A DNA stretch of 64,000 bases, taken from assembly GCF_049847105.1 (NCBI RefSeq), contig NZ_JBNCNS010000003.1, forward strand, positions 620,001 through 684,000, read 5' to 3'. The notes beneath the pieces were generated by a model. It was not told the DNA's origin. It searched no databases and saw only the letters and a list, made by a program, of their open reading frames with translations. This document shows positions 18,565-25,899 of the stretch, piece by piece. Positions within the stretch are counted from its first letter, which is position 1. Each line of letters opens with the position of its first letter. This DNA is from Gordonia sp049847105 (GTDB taxonomy: Bacteria > Actinomycetota > Actinomycetes > Mycobacteriales > Mycobacteriaceae). A program made the position numbers and the translations under genes.

Positions 18565-19026
18565 TCAGGACTCATCACCGTCGGTGTCGTCGGTGTCGTC
18601 GCGCCCGCTCGGCGGATTTGTGTGCCCGCTCGACGGATTTTCGGTTGCTGTCGACGGATTCTCGGTTGCTGTCGGCGGGGTGTTGGGGTCCGTCGATGGA
18701 TTGTCTGGGGTGGCCGAGGTCAGAGGGCTGTCGTCGAAGGGCCACCCGGATGCCTCGAGGTGTGAACGGACGCGGGCGATGTCCGCCTCGTGAGGGAGCT
18801 CATGGGTGACCTTGGTGATCCGGACGGCCGCATCGATCTTGGAGATGGGTTCCGGGGGCGGCGGGGATTCGGCGATGAGGTCGACGGACACCTCCTGGAC
18901 CTCATCCTCCGTCAGCTGGCGCCGCAGCAGCGCGACGAGTGGGATGTAATCCCCCTGCGGCACTCCGTCGGGGTAGCCGGCGCGCAGCCACTCGACGATT
19001 CGCAGGAGGAACTGTGGTCGATCCAC
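18565..19026 (-). CDS. DUF3349 protein with repeat-derived C-terminal tail
   Basis: 153 residues from a GTG at 19026, chosen because a GGGGG ribosome site lies 9-13 nt upstream and the family sequence starts there (VDRPQFLLRIVEWLRAGYPD). The first 95 residues are a DUF3349 domain, a small helical actinobacterial family of unknown role, paralogous to the next upstream gene. The last 45 residues are a Pro/Thr/Asn/Ser/Asp tail containing TATENPSTATENPS, encoded by repeat family B (18612-18690) and ending in an Asp/Thr run. The tail is absent from the paralogue. In M. tuberculosis the equivalent position beside menE also carries this family. Confidence 0.8.
   Translation of the reverse strand: MDRPQFLLRIVEWLRAGYPDGVPQGDYIPLVALLRRQLTEDEVQEVSVDLIAESPPPPEPISKIDAAVRITKVTHELPHEADIARVRSHLEASGWPFDDSPLTSATPDNPSTDPNTPPTATENPSTATENPSSGHTNPPSGRDDTDDTDGDES
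18612..18690. repeat. Repeat family B, copy 2, inside DUF3349 gene
   Basis: Two adjacent 21-nt units reading TTTTCGGTTGCTGTCGACGG and TTCTCGGTTGCTGTCGGCGG on the + strand, with more degenerate half-units on both sides (GCTCGACGGAT, GTCGATGGAT). On the minus strand it is coding and specifies the PSTATENPS-type tail. Confidence 0.8.
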
Positions 19027-19136
19027 GGATGCGGCCCCCTTTCTCCCCCGACGGCAGACGAGACTCTTCTGCCGCGATTCTATGTGGTCAGGCAAAGATT
19101 CCGACAATGACGGTGAACAGACGAGCGGCGGTCGGG

Positions 19137-19445
19137 TCAGGAGACTCCGGAGGCCAGCGGCCACCCGGCCGAGGCGAGGCGGCTGGCCACCTGATTGATC
19201 TCCTCGGAATTGGGCTCGTCACGGATGACCTTCGCGATGGCCTCGCGGATGCGGTCCTCGGTCATCGGATTCTCGACGTCGTAGTACCTGGCGAGGCGGA
19301 GCACCACATCGGTGACCTGGTTGTCGTCGAGGACGCGTGTCAGCAGGGCGAGCAGCGGCGGGAACTCGGTCGGTGGGATGCCCTCGGGATAGCCCTTGCG
19401 GATCCAGTTGATCGCGGATTCGAACAACGGGGTGCCGTCAGCCAT
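19137..19445 (-). CDS. DUF3349 domain-containing protein
   Basis: 102 residues from an ATG at 19445 with GGAGG 11 nt upstream. A plain DUF3349 domain (INWIRKGYPEGIPPTEFPPL, later VIRDEPNSEEINQVASRL). It is paralogous to the gene at 18565-19026, sharing the W-x-R-x-GYP-x-G-x-P core and the ASGWP/SAGWP end. Function is unknown. It lies on the same strand between the small membrane protein and menE, the order seen in mycobacteria, so it is probably a vertically inherited part of the men/pit block. Confidence 0.83.
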   Translation of the reverse strand: MADGTPLFESAINWIRKGYPEGIPPTEFPPLLALLTRVLDDNQVTDVVLRLARYYDVENPMTEDRIREAIAKVIRDEPNSEEINQVASRLASAGWPLASGVS

Positions 19446-19480
19446 GGGTGCATTACCTCCGGGGTGTCTCTCGCGTAGGC

Positions 19481-19762
19481 CTACTTGTAGCCGAAGGGGA
19501 AGATCTTGATGTCGGTGTAATAGAAGATGGTCTGCCGGGTGATCCACAGGAGACCGAGCAGGATCAGCAGTCCGACCACGCCGAAGATCACGTATCCGAG
19601 CGTCCGCATCGCCGGGTTTCCCTGTGACACCGTGCCGTCGGCGTTGGTCTCGGATGCGCCCTCGGCGTGGAAGCGGAGGCCGAATGCGAACAGGGCGGGT
19701 AGGCCGGCACCGAAGATCAGTCCGACGATCAGAACCTTGCCGATCGATTCGACGATGTCCAT
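19481..19762 (-). CDS. Small two-segment membrane protein
   Basis: 93 residues with hydrophobic segments at about 8-28 (IGKVLIVGLIFGAGLPALFAF) and 54-75 (LGYVIFGVVGLLILLGLLWI), joined by a short Ala/Ser/Asn/Gly loop, and ending in an aromatic, basic tail. It is downstream of pitA on the same strand, in the position of the conserved membrane protein Rv0544c of M. tuberculosis. Role unknown; an accessory function for phosphate transport is possible from position alone. Confidence 0.75.
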   Translation of the reverse strand: MDIVESIGKVLIVGLIFGAGLPALFAFGLRFHAEGASETNADGTVSQGNPAMRTLGYVIFGVVGLLILLGLLWITRQTIFYYTDIKIFPFGYK

Positions 19763-19830
19763 CGGGGGTTTGTCCTTTCGTGTCTGACGGCGTCAGCGGC
19801 CGGTCAGGAGACAGTGGTGAGGCGGCGGGG

Positions 19831-21066
19831 TCAGGCGACCGGGGCCTTGGCTTCGGTGACGGTCTCGGCCGGGATGATCGAGTTGGTGGAGTCGTCCCAT
19901 TCGGCGTTGACGTTGTTGGCGTCGACCTTGTTCTGCTGTGCGCGCCAGTACATGTAGCCCGAGGCGACGATCAGGAGGCCGAAGATCACCAGTGCGCCGA
20001 CAGTGTTGCCGAGCACGTGTGCGATGCCGAAGCAGAGCGCGCCGACCAGGCCGGCGGCCGGCAGGGTGGTCACCCAGGCGATGGCCATGCGACCCGCGAC
20101 GGCCCAGCGGACCTGGGCGCCCTTCTTTCCGACACCCGAGCCGAGGATCGAGCCGGTCGCAACCTGTGTGGTCGACAGCGCCATGCCCGCGGCGCTGGAG
20201 GTGAGGATGATGGCCGCGGACGATGCCTCGGCCGCCATGCCCTGCGGCGAGCTGATCTCGACCAGGCCCTTGCCCAGGGTCCGGATGATGCGCCAGCCGC
20301 CGAGATAGGTCCCCAGGGCGATCATGCCGGCGCAGCTGAGCACGATCCAGAACGGCAGGCCGTGGCTGACCGACGACGCATCGAGGTGGCCGGTCACGAT
20401 CAGGGCCATTGCGATGACGCCCATCGTCTTCTGGGCGTCGCCGGTGCCGTGGGCGAGGGAGACCAGTGACGCGCTGGCGATCTGGCCGTACCGGAAGCCC
20501 TCCTCCTTCTTGCTCTCGGTGATCCTCTTGGTGATCGCGAAGATCATCCAGGTGCCGCAGGAGGCCACCAGGCACGCGATCACGGGAGCGAGCAATGCCG
20601 GAACGATGATCTTCGAGAACACGCCATGCCAGTTGATGCCGGACATTCCCAGCGCGGCGATGCCCGAGCCGATCAGGCCACCGAAGAGTGCATGCGATGA
20701 GCTCGACGGCAGGCCGAAGAGCCAGGTGAAGAGATTCCAGAGGATGCCGCCGATGAGGCCGGCGAAGATGATGAGCAGTGCGGTGGTGGGCGTGAGGCCG
20801 GTGATGATGTCGCCCTTGTCGTCACCGGAGGTCTGCTGGATGTTCAGCACTTCCTTGGTGATGGTGGCCGCGACCTCGACCGACAGGAACGCGCCGACGA
20901 GGTTCAGGATCGCCGACAGTCCGACGGCCACCTTCGGCTTGAGGGCGCCGGTGGCGATCGACGTGGCCATCGCGTTGCCGGTGTCGTGGAATCCGTTGGT
21001 GAAGTCGAAGCCAAGTGCCGTGATCACCAGCAGCACAAGAATCAGCGTCTCTCCGGTCATGTTCAT
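19831..21066 (-). CDS. pitA: Low-affinity inorganic phosphate transporter
   Basis: 411 residues from the ATG at 21066 (a GTG at 21093 would add nine). PiT-family permease with about ten membrane segments. The duplicated signature is visible: GFDFTNGFHDTGNAMATSIATGAL near the N-terminus and GSGVGKKGAQVRWAVAGRMAIAW near the C-terminus. It imports metal-phosphate with protons. It heads a leftward group with the small membrane protein, two DUF3349 genes and menE, as in mycobacteria. A 226-bp gap separates it from the divergent oxidoreductase gene and should hold promoters for both; I see no convincing operator there. Confidence 0.94.
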   Translation of the reverse strand: MNMTGETLILVLLVITALGFDFTNGFHDTGNAMATSIATGALKPKVAVGLSAILNLVGAFLSVEVAATITKEVLNIQQTSGDDKGDIITGLTPTTALLIIFAGLIGGILWNLFTWLFGLPSSSSHALFGGLIGSGIAALGMSGINWHGVFSKIIVPALLAPVIACLVASCGTWMIFAITKRITESKKEEGFRYGQIASASLVSLAHGTGDAQKTMGVIAMALIVTGHLDASSVSHGLPFWIVLSCAGMIALGTYLGGWRIIRTLGKGLVEISSPQGMAAEASSAAIILTSSAAGMALSTTQVATGSILGSGVGKKGAQVRWAVAGRMAIAWVTTLPAAGLVGALCFGIAHVLGNTVGALVIFGLLIVASGYMYWRAQQNKVDANNVNAEWDDSTNSIIPAETVTEAKAPVA

Positions 21067-21292
21067 ATGATGCGGTCCCGCAGCCCCTCCCACCTAACCC
21101 TCCAGGGCCCGAGATGTTCGATTTGACCTGGGAGTTTGCCAAGAATCTCGATATGTTCATCCGTTGTTCATGTGGCCGCCGCCAATCCGCCACCGAGCGA
21201 GCCGGCTTCCGGTTCTGACTGATTGGCGGAGGGACAGATCGAGCGCTCGGGCAGCTGTGTGACCCGCACGACAGCTGTGGAAGAATCCGACC

Positions 21293-22360
21293 ATGACTGC
21301 TGCGATGACGCTCGGAATGCCGATCAACTACGCGGGCGACTTCCGCGAGACCATCAACAACCTCGGCGACTTCGAATCGGTCGGTGTCGACCGCATCGCG
21401 GTCCCCGAGGCCTACAGCTTCGACGCCGTCAGTCAGCTCGGGTACATCGCGGCCAAGACCGAGAAGATGGAACTGCAGACCGCGATCCTGCCGATGTACT
21501 CACGCACCCCGACGAACCTCGCGATGACCGCGGCCGGCCTCGACTACATCAGCGGCGGCCGGGCGGTGCTGGGCATCGGCGCGTCGGGACCACAGGTCAT
21601 CGAGGGCTTCCACGGTGTCAAGTACGACTATCCGGTCGGCCGTGCCCGTGAGCACGCCGAGATCTGCCGCAAGATCTGGAAGCGCGAGAAGTCCGACTAC
21701 CAGGGCAAGCACTACACCCTCCCGCTCACCAAGGAGGATGGCGGCACCGGGCTCGGCAAGCCGCTGAAGATCATCAACCACCCGGTCCGCGAGCGGATTC
21801 CCATGCTGCTGGCCGCGATCGGCCCGAAGAACACCGAGCTCGCCGCCGAGATGTTCGAGGAGTTCCAGCCGTTCCTGTTCCATCCCGAGTTCGTCGACGC
21901 CGCGTTCGGCGAACCGCTGGCCGCCGGTAAGGCCAAGCGCGATCCGTCGATGCCGCCGCTGAAGATCGTGGTGCAGGCCGCGACCCTGATCTCCGACGAC
22001 GAGCAGGAGGTCGAGAATGCGCTGCAGGCGGTTCGCCACCACGCCGCGCTGTACATCGGCGGCATGGGAGCTCGCGGGAAGAACTTCTACAACACCCTCG
22101 CGCAGCGCTATGGCTACGTCGACGAGGCCAAGATCATCCAGGACCTCTACCTCGACGGGAAGAAGGCAGAGGCCGCCGCCGCCGTGCCGGACGAGCTGGT
22201 GCGTGCGATGTCGCTGATCGGTCCGCGCTCGCTGGTGGCGGAGCGCGTCGAGGCCTTCCGTGCCGCCGGGGTCGGCTGCATCCTGGGGACGCCGTCGGCA
22301 GGGTCGCACAAGGAACGCGTGGAGGACATGCGGGAGTTGCGGGAGATCGTCGGAAGCTGA
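21293..22360 (+). CDS. LLM-class F420-dependent oxidoreductase
   Basis: 355 residues of the luciferase-like TIM-barrel family. Typical blocks are INYAGDFRETINNLGDFE at the start, DRIAVPEAYSFDAVSQLGY, TAILPMYSRTPTNLAMTAAGLDYISGGR-type text (split here only for length), GIGASGPQVIEGFHG and VRERIPMLLAAIGPKN. Such proteins in actinobacteria use deazaflavin F420 to reduce or oxidise small molecules; the substrate is unknown. It is monocistronic, divergent from pitA, and followed by a clear hairpin. It marks the last gene before the polysaccharide locus. Confidence 0.88.
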   Translation: MTAAMTLGMPINYAGDFRETINNLGDFESVGVDRIAVPEAYSFDAVSQLGYIAAKTEKMELQTAILPMYSRTPTNLAMTAAGLDYISGGRAVLGIGASGPQVIEGFHGVKYDYPVGRAREHAEICRKIWKREKSDYQGKHYTLPLTKEDGGTGLGKPLKIINHPVRERIPMLLAAIGPKNTELAAEMFEEFQPFLFHPEFVDAAFGEPLAAGKAKRDPSMPPLKIVVQAATLISDDEQEVENALQAVRHHAALYIGGMGARGKNFYNTLAQRYGYVDEAKIIQDLYLDGKKAEAAAAVPDELVRAMSLIGPRSLVAERVEAFRAAGVGCILGTPSAGSHKERVEDMRELREIVGS

Positions 22361-22397
22361 CGGTCCCCGCTATCTCGACGCGTTGTAAACCATCAGC

Positions 22398-22432
22398 GTC
22401 CGCCGGCCGGCTACCCTTGTCGGCCGGCTGAC
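22398..22432 (+). terminator. Strong hairpin after the oxidoreductase gene
   Basis: GTC-C-GCCGGCCG at 22398-22409 pairs with CGGCCGGC-T-GAC at 22421-22432 (8 bp, one mismatch, 3 bp; 11-nt loop), 37 nt after the stop codon. There is no T-run, as is common for actinobacterial terminators. Confidence 0.5.
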
Positions 22433-22837
22433 GCCGGCGCCCATGCCGCACACGGCCGGGCGCGTGCGCTCGCGGTGACGCCTGTTCATCGGGCTGGGCC
22501 ACGGCAGAATAACGTGAGCGTCGCCCCGCCGCGCACGAACGCCGCGGCTCCAGGTGGCGCTCCGGAGTCGAGTCGTGCTGTCGCCCGAGCCGTGCGCTCC
22601 GTCTACTCGAATTGGCGAAGGATTGTAAATCTGTTGTGGCGCAGTGGATCACCGATTCCGTGATCGCGACCCCGCCCCGGTCTTCCTTCGCCTCGGTCTT
22701 CCTTTGACGCGGCCATGAGTGGTCGCCACCCCGCCGCCATTCTTCAGCGCCGACATAGCCCAATATGTCTCGGCATTGCGTAACCGGAATGTAAACAATT
22801 GACTCTGCGTCTTACGCTCATCCGGAAAATACATTCA

Positions 22838-22865
22838 TTGCCTTGCTAACTAAGTGTAGTATTTT
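22838..22865 (+). promoter_or_regulatory. Candidate promoter ahead of WecG-like gene
   Basis: TTGCCT at 22838-22843 and TATTTT at 22860-22865 with a 16-nt spacer, in the AT-rich stretch. It would give a leader of about 400 nt. Pattern only. Confidence 0.25.
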
Positions 22866-23271
22866 GCTCGCAATGCTAAATGAATTCCTCTGGCAGTTTC
22901 TTGGATGATATTGAAAACTATCTCCGCAGTTCAGGCGGTTGCGCAGCGTGTCTATGCAAACCTGTCGAACGAATTTCTGCTCGTTTGACGTCGGCTGTCG
23001 TAATATTCCAATTGGTGATCAAGTGGGTCGATATTGATTGTTTCCGCAATCATTTTTGGGCCTTTGGTGCAGGGAGGGATCGCGAGTGGTGATTCGACCC
23101 TTGATGCGCAAGGCGGGCGCTTGGGAACAGACGCTTCCTCCGGTGTCCCCGTTGGTAGGCCGATTGCACAACGTTGCCGAGTCCCGAGCCGCCAGGAGGT
23201 ACGCACTGACCTGACATGCCAGGACGGGGGTTGGACTGTGCCCGCTGTATGGACCTGCGAAAGGAAACTTG

Positions 23272-24369
23272 ATGGGTTCTGGCGTCGATCGGATATCTGC
23301 TGCTGTGTCACCGCTTCGCCGCGGCCGGACAATGGTCGGGTCCACGGGCAACTTCCACACCTTGCACATGTGCATCTGCTGCGTCGATTCCGACACTGCC
23401 TATGACGAACTCGTGGCGTCCCTAGGGCGACCGGCGGGTCCGTTCGTCGTGTCGTTCGTCAATGCGCATGCAGCCAATCTGGCCTGGCGGACTCCGGCGC
23501 TGTACCGCGATCTCGTCTCGTCCGATCTGGTGCTGCGCGATGGGGTAGGTGTTCAGTTGGCCCTCAGGGTGTTCGGCCGGCCTGTGGGACTCAACATGAA
23601 CGGTACGGACTTCATCCCGCGGCTGTTGAAGTGCTACGCCGGCCGCCGTGTCGCCCTGTTCGGCACTCAGGAGCCGTGGCTGCACAACGCCCGGGAGATC
23701 TTGACCTCCCAAGGTCTGTCCGTCGTTGCCGAACACGACGGATACTCATCGGTCGATACATATGTCGAGTTGGCGGAGCGAGTCGAACCCGAATTGGTCA
23801 TCCTCGCCATGGGGATGCCGAAGCAGGAGGCCGTCGCCGCCGCGCTACGCCGTCGCCTGACATATCCGGTTGTGGTGGTGAACGGCGGGGCCATTCTGGA
23901 TTTCCTGGGAGGTAGGGTCGATCGTGCGCCGGCTGCCGTTCGCAGGTGGGGACTGGAGTGGGCCTATCGGCTCTACCTCGAACCCCACCGTTTGGCGCGT
24001 CGGTATCTCGTCGGCATACCGGTGTTCCTCATCCACCTCGGTGCGGCGCGCATGGTGGTGGGACACCTTCCCGATTCACGAAACACGTTCGCGCAGACCG
24101 CTGGTGTCGGGATCGGTGCCGCGCGCCTCGAACGACCGTCCGCATACACAGACGAGATCGGGTCCAAGCTTGTCGCCGCAGGCGCATGCCCAGCCCTTAC
24201 GGGCAGCGGGATTCCCGACGTAGATTCCGTGGGGGAGCAGATCGGTGGTGACAACCGCTCCGGCACCGACGAAGGCGTACGGCCCGATTACGTGTCCGCA
24301 CACAACCGTGACTCCGGCGCCCAGGGTGGCACCGTGTCGAACGAGTGTGGTGGCAAGGGCATCTCCTGA
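23272..24369 (+). CDS. WecG/TagA/CpsF-family glycosyltransferase
   Basis: 365 residues from ATG 23272 (AAGGAAA just upstream). GT26 family, adding ManNAcA, ManNAc or a related sugar to lipid-linked intermediates. Motifs: FVNAHAANLAWR, LRDGVGVQLALRVFG, NMNGTDFIPRLL, ALFGTQEP, LVILAMGMPKQE and RAPAAVRRWGLEWAYRL. The family normally ends soon after RYLVGIPVFLIHL, at about residue 262. Here the frame continues for about 100 residues, and from 24076 on it is read from the strand opposite the convergent acetyltransferase gene. This extension looks random and is probably an overprinted tail or a lost stop codon. It is the first gene of the locus and the only + gene left of 34.6 kb. Confidence 0.87.
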   Translation: MGSGVDRISAAVSPLRRGRTMVGSTGNFHTLHMCICCVDSDTAYDELVASLGRPAGPFVVSFVNAHAANLAWRTPALYRDLVSSDLVLRDGVGVQLALRVFGRPVGLNMNGTDFIPRLLKCYAGRRVALFGTQEPWLHNAREILTSQGLSVVAEHDGYSSVDTYVELAERVEPELVILAMGMPKQEAVAAALRRRLTYPVVVVNGGAILDFLGGRVDRAPAAVRRWGLEWAYRLYLEPHRLARRYLVGIPVFLIHLGAARMVVGHLPDSRNTFAQTAGVGIGAARLERPSAYTDEIGSKLVAAGACPALTGSGIPDVDSVGEQIGGDNRSGTDEGVRPDYVSAHNRDSGAQGGTVSNECGGKGIS

Positions 24370-24654
24370 CTTCTTGACCTCGGCGCGCGGGCGGACGTCG
24401 TTGGTGAAGATCACGCCCGGTCCGAGAAAGACATCGTCTTCAACCGTGACACCGTCGAAGAGCAGTGCCCGGTTCTTCACGGTCACCCGATCGCCGAGCG
24501 TCACCCCGCCCTCCACATAGGCGTGATCGCAGATGTTGCAATCGGATCCGATGGAAGCTCCGGGGAGAACATGGGTGAACGCCCAGATCCTGGTGCGGGC
24601 ACCGATATCCGAAGACTCGCAGAGGCCGTGTTCGTGAACGAAGTAGTCAGTCAT
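24076..24654 (-). CDS. Hexapeptide-repeat sugar N-acetyltransferase (WbpD/WlbB-like)
   Basis: 192 residues; left-handed beta-helix acyltransferase. DIGARTRIWAFTHVLPGASI, then repeated [LIV]GxxxxI units, DGVTVEDDVFLGPGVIFTND and AVVTTDLLPHGIYVGNPAAR are typical of enzymes that N-acetylate a 3-amino (hexuronic) UDP-sugar. A Cys-rich end (WACACGDKL, LVCVCGRSF) resembles the short metal-binding-like tail found in some members. The ATG overlaps the stop of the upstream glycosyltransferase (ATGA). It is the last gene of the leftward operon and overlaps the convergent WecG-like gene by 294 bp. Together with the Gfo/Idh dehydrogenase and an aminotransferase of the same operon it completes a C3 amino-sugar route. 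Confidence 0.85.
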   Translation of the reverse strand: MTDYFVHEHGLCESSDIGARTRIWAFTHVLPGASIGSDCNICDHAYVEGGVTLGDRVTVKNRALLFDGVTVEDDVFLGPGVIFTNDVRPRAEVKKSGDALATTLVRHGATLGAGVTVVCGHVIGPYAFVGAGAVVTTDLLPHGIYVGNPAARKGWACACGDKLGPDLVCVCGRSFEARGTDPDTSGLRERVS

Positions 24655-25892
24655 CGGGCCTCCTGTTGATTGCTGCCGTAGATCTCGGACTCGACAATGT
24701 TCACGAATGCCTGTTGTGCGTCCTCCCAATTGCCGGATCGGACACTGGTCGCCGCGCGCTTCGCGATGTCGGGGTCGAAGGTTCGGACCGTTTCTGCCAG
24801 TGCCGCGCCCAGTGCGGCCGGGGTCGGGCGTGCCCACTTGACGTATGGACTGGGCATGTCGGCTCGGGCGTAGGTCGAGTCGTTGACGATCGGTATGGTG
24901 CCGCACGCCAGCATCTCTTCCACAACGAGCGAGATGTTGGTGAAGGACAGACCGAGACCGGCAACACACTCGTTGTAGAGTCTGGCCAAATCCTTCGGTG
25001 CGAGCTTGCCGTGGTGGACCGCCGGAAACGGTAGGTCCGCGATCGGATCGCCGAAGATGTGAATCGGCTCGTCTGGCATGCGGCGATGGAACTCCTGCAG
25101 TGCGAGAATCGCGAGTTGAGTACCCCGGCGAGCCGTTTTCGGACGCGAGTAACACACCACACCTGAGCGATTGGCAACCTCGGTTAGCTCGTAAGTATTT
25201 GTATCGCAGCCGAATTCGATCTGAGCGTATGGTCCGAACCCAGCGATCAGGTCCCCGACCATGGCCCCGAGAGCAACATTGCGGAAGCCGAAACCGTATG
25301 TCATCTCGGCCAGGGCGTAGGCCGACCCTCTGGGCTCGAAGAAGGGCTCGAAGTCTTGGATGAAGTACAGGCGGCGGGTGGGCGTCGATTGTGTGCGTGA
25401 CGCGAGCACATACGCACACTGCCATGTGGTTGCGACAATCGCGTCACATTTCGACATGTCTGCTCCGGTGTGGGAGACCGTTGCCTTGACCCTCGGCCAC
25501 GATGTTCGAATGGTCTGCTCATGAAAGCTGATGGGACTGCCGTGCTCCTCGTGGAGATAGAGGATGCACTGATGCCCGGCCCGTTCGAGAGCCTCAACCA
25601 TACGGAACATGGTCGTGTGCCCTCCCGACCCCGCGCTTGGAGGCGAACTGATCCACCCGATCGTCAGATGTGTACCCGCCGCGGGCCGCTGCTCGGGGAC
25701 GGACATACGCTTCGGCGGATCGACGATCTCACTCCAATTGATCGGAGCGTCGAGCTCTCGGGCGTCGGTCGCTTCATACAGGCGTCGTGCCGCTCGTTGG
25801 GTCAGTGAACGCACACCGCCCGCCTGCCATAGGTTTCGGGCCTGCCGAATCCTACGTCCGACGTCCGATGGAACTGGCAGATGTCTGTTCAT
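24651..25892 (-). CDS. Glycosyltransferase (GT4-like, rhamnan/capsule type)
   Basis: 413 residues from ATG 25892, 7 nt after the upstream stop. The N-terminal domain has IGWISSPPSAGSGGHTTMFR, a glycine-rich donor or acceptor loop, then YFIQDFEPFF; the C-terminal domain has VCYSRPKTARRGTQLAILAL, HIFGDPI, LGLSFTNISLVVEEMLACG and IPIVNDS, as in GT4-family transferases of polysaccharide loci where FTxxSLxxxEMxACG binds the nucleotide-sugar. Predicted cytoplasmic or membrane-peripheral. It is translationally coupled to the acetyltransferase downstream. The donor sugar is unknown. Confidence 0.82.
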   Translation of the reverse strand: MNRHLPVPSDVGRRIRQARNLWQAGGVRSLTQRAARRLYEATDARELDAPINWSEIVDPPKRMSVPEQRPAAGTHLTIGWISSPPSAGSGGHTTMFRMVEALERAGHQCILYLHEEHGSPISFHEQTIRTSWPRVKATVSHTGADMSKCDAIVATTWQCAYVLASRTQSTPTRRLYFIQDFEPFFEPRGSAYALAEMTYGFGFRNVALGAMVGDLIAGFGPYAQIEFGCDTNTYELTEVANRSGVVCYSRPKTARRGTQLAILALQEFHRRMPDEPIHIFGDPIADLPFPAVHHGKLAPKDLARLYNECVAGLGLSFTNISLVVEEMLACGTIPIVNDSTYARADMPSPYVKWARPTPAALGAALAETVRTFDPDIAKRAATSVRSGNWEDAQQAFVNIVESEIYGSNQQEAR

Positions 25893-25899
25893 ACTGCTC

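Larger units (their letters stand above)
22361..23271. other. Long non-coding gap with low-GC leader before the polysaccharide locus
   Basis: About 910 bases. First comes a hairpin (22398-22432), then about 300 bases of ordinary GC without a credible gene, then a distinctly AT-richer stretch at about 22,750-23,060 containing a candidate promoter. Short open frames here (for example 22880-23092) lack ribosome sites and family features. The sequence is best read as terminator plus promoter plus a leader of about 400 nt for the glycosyltransferase at 23272. Confidence 0.6.

Noticed and set aside
22880..23092. 70-residue frame starting MNSSGSFLDD in the AT-rich leader
   Set aside because: No ribosome site and no GC bias at third positions; likely chance in AT-rich DNA.
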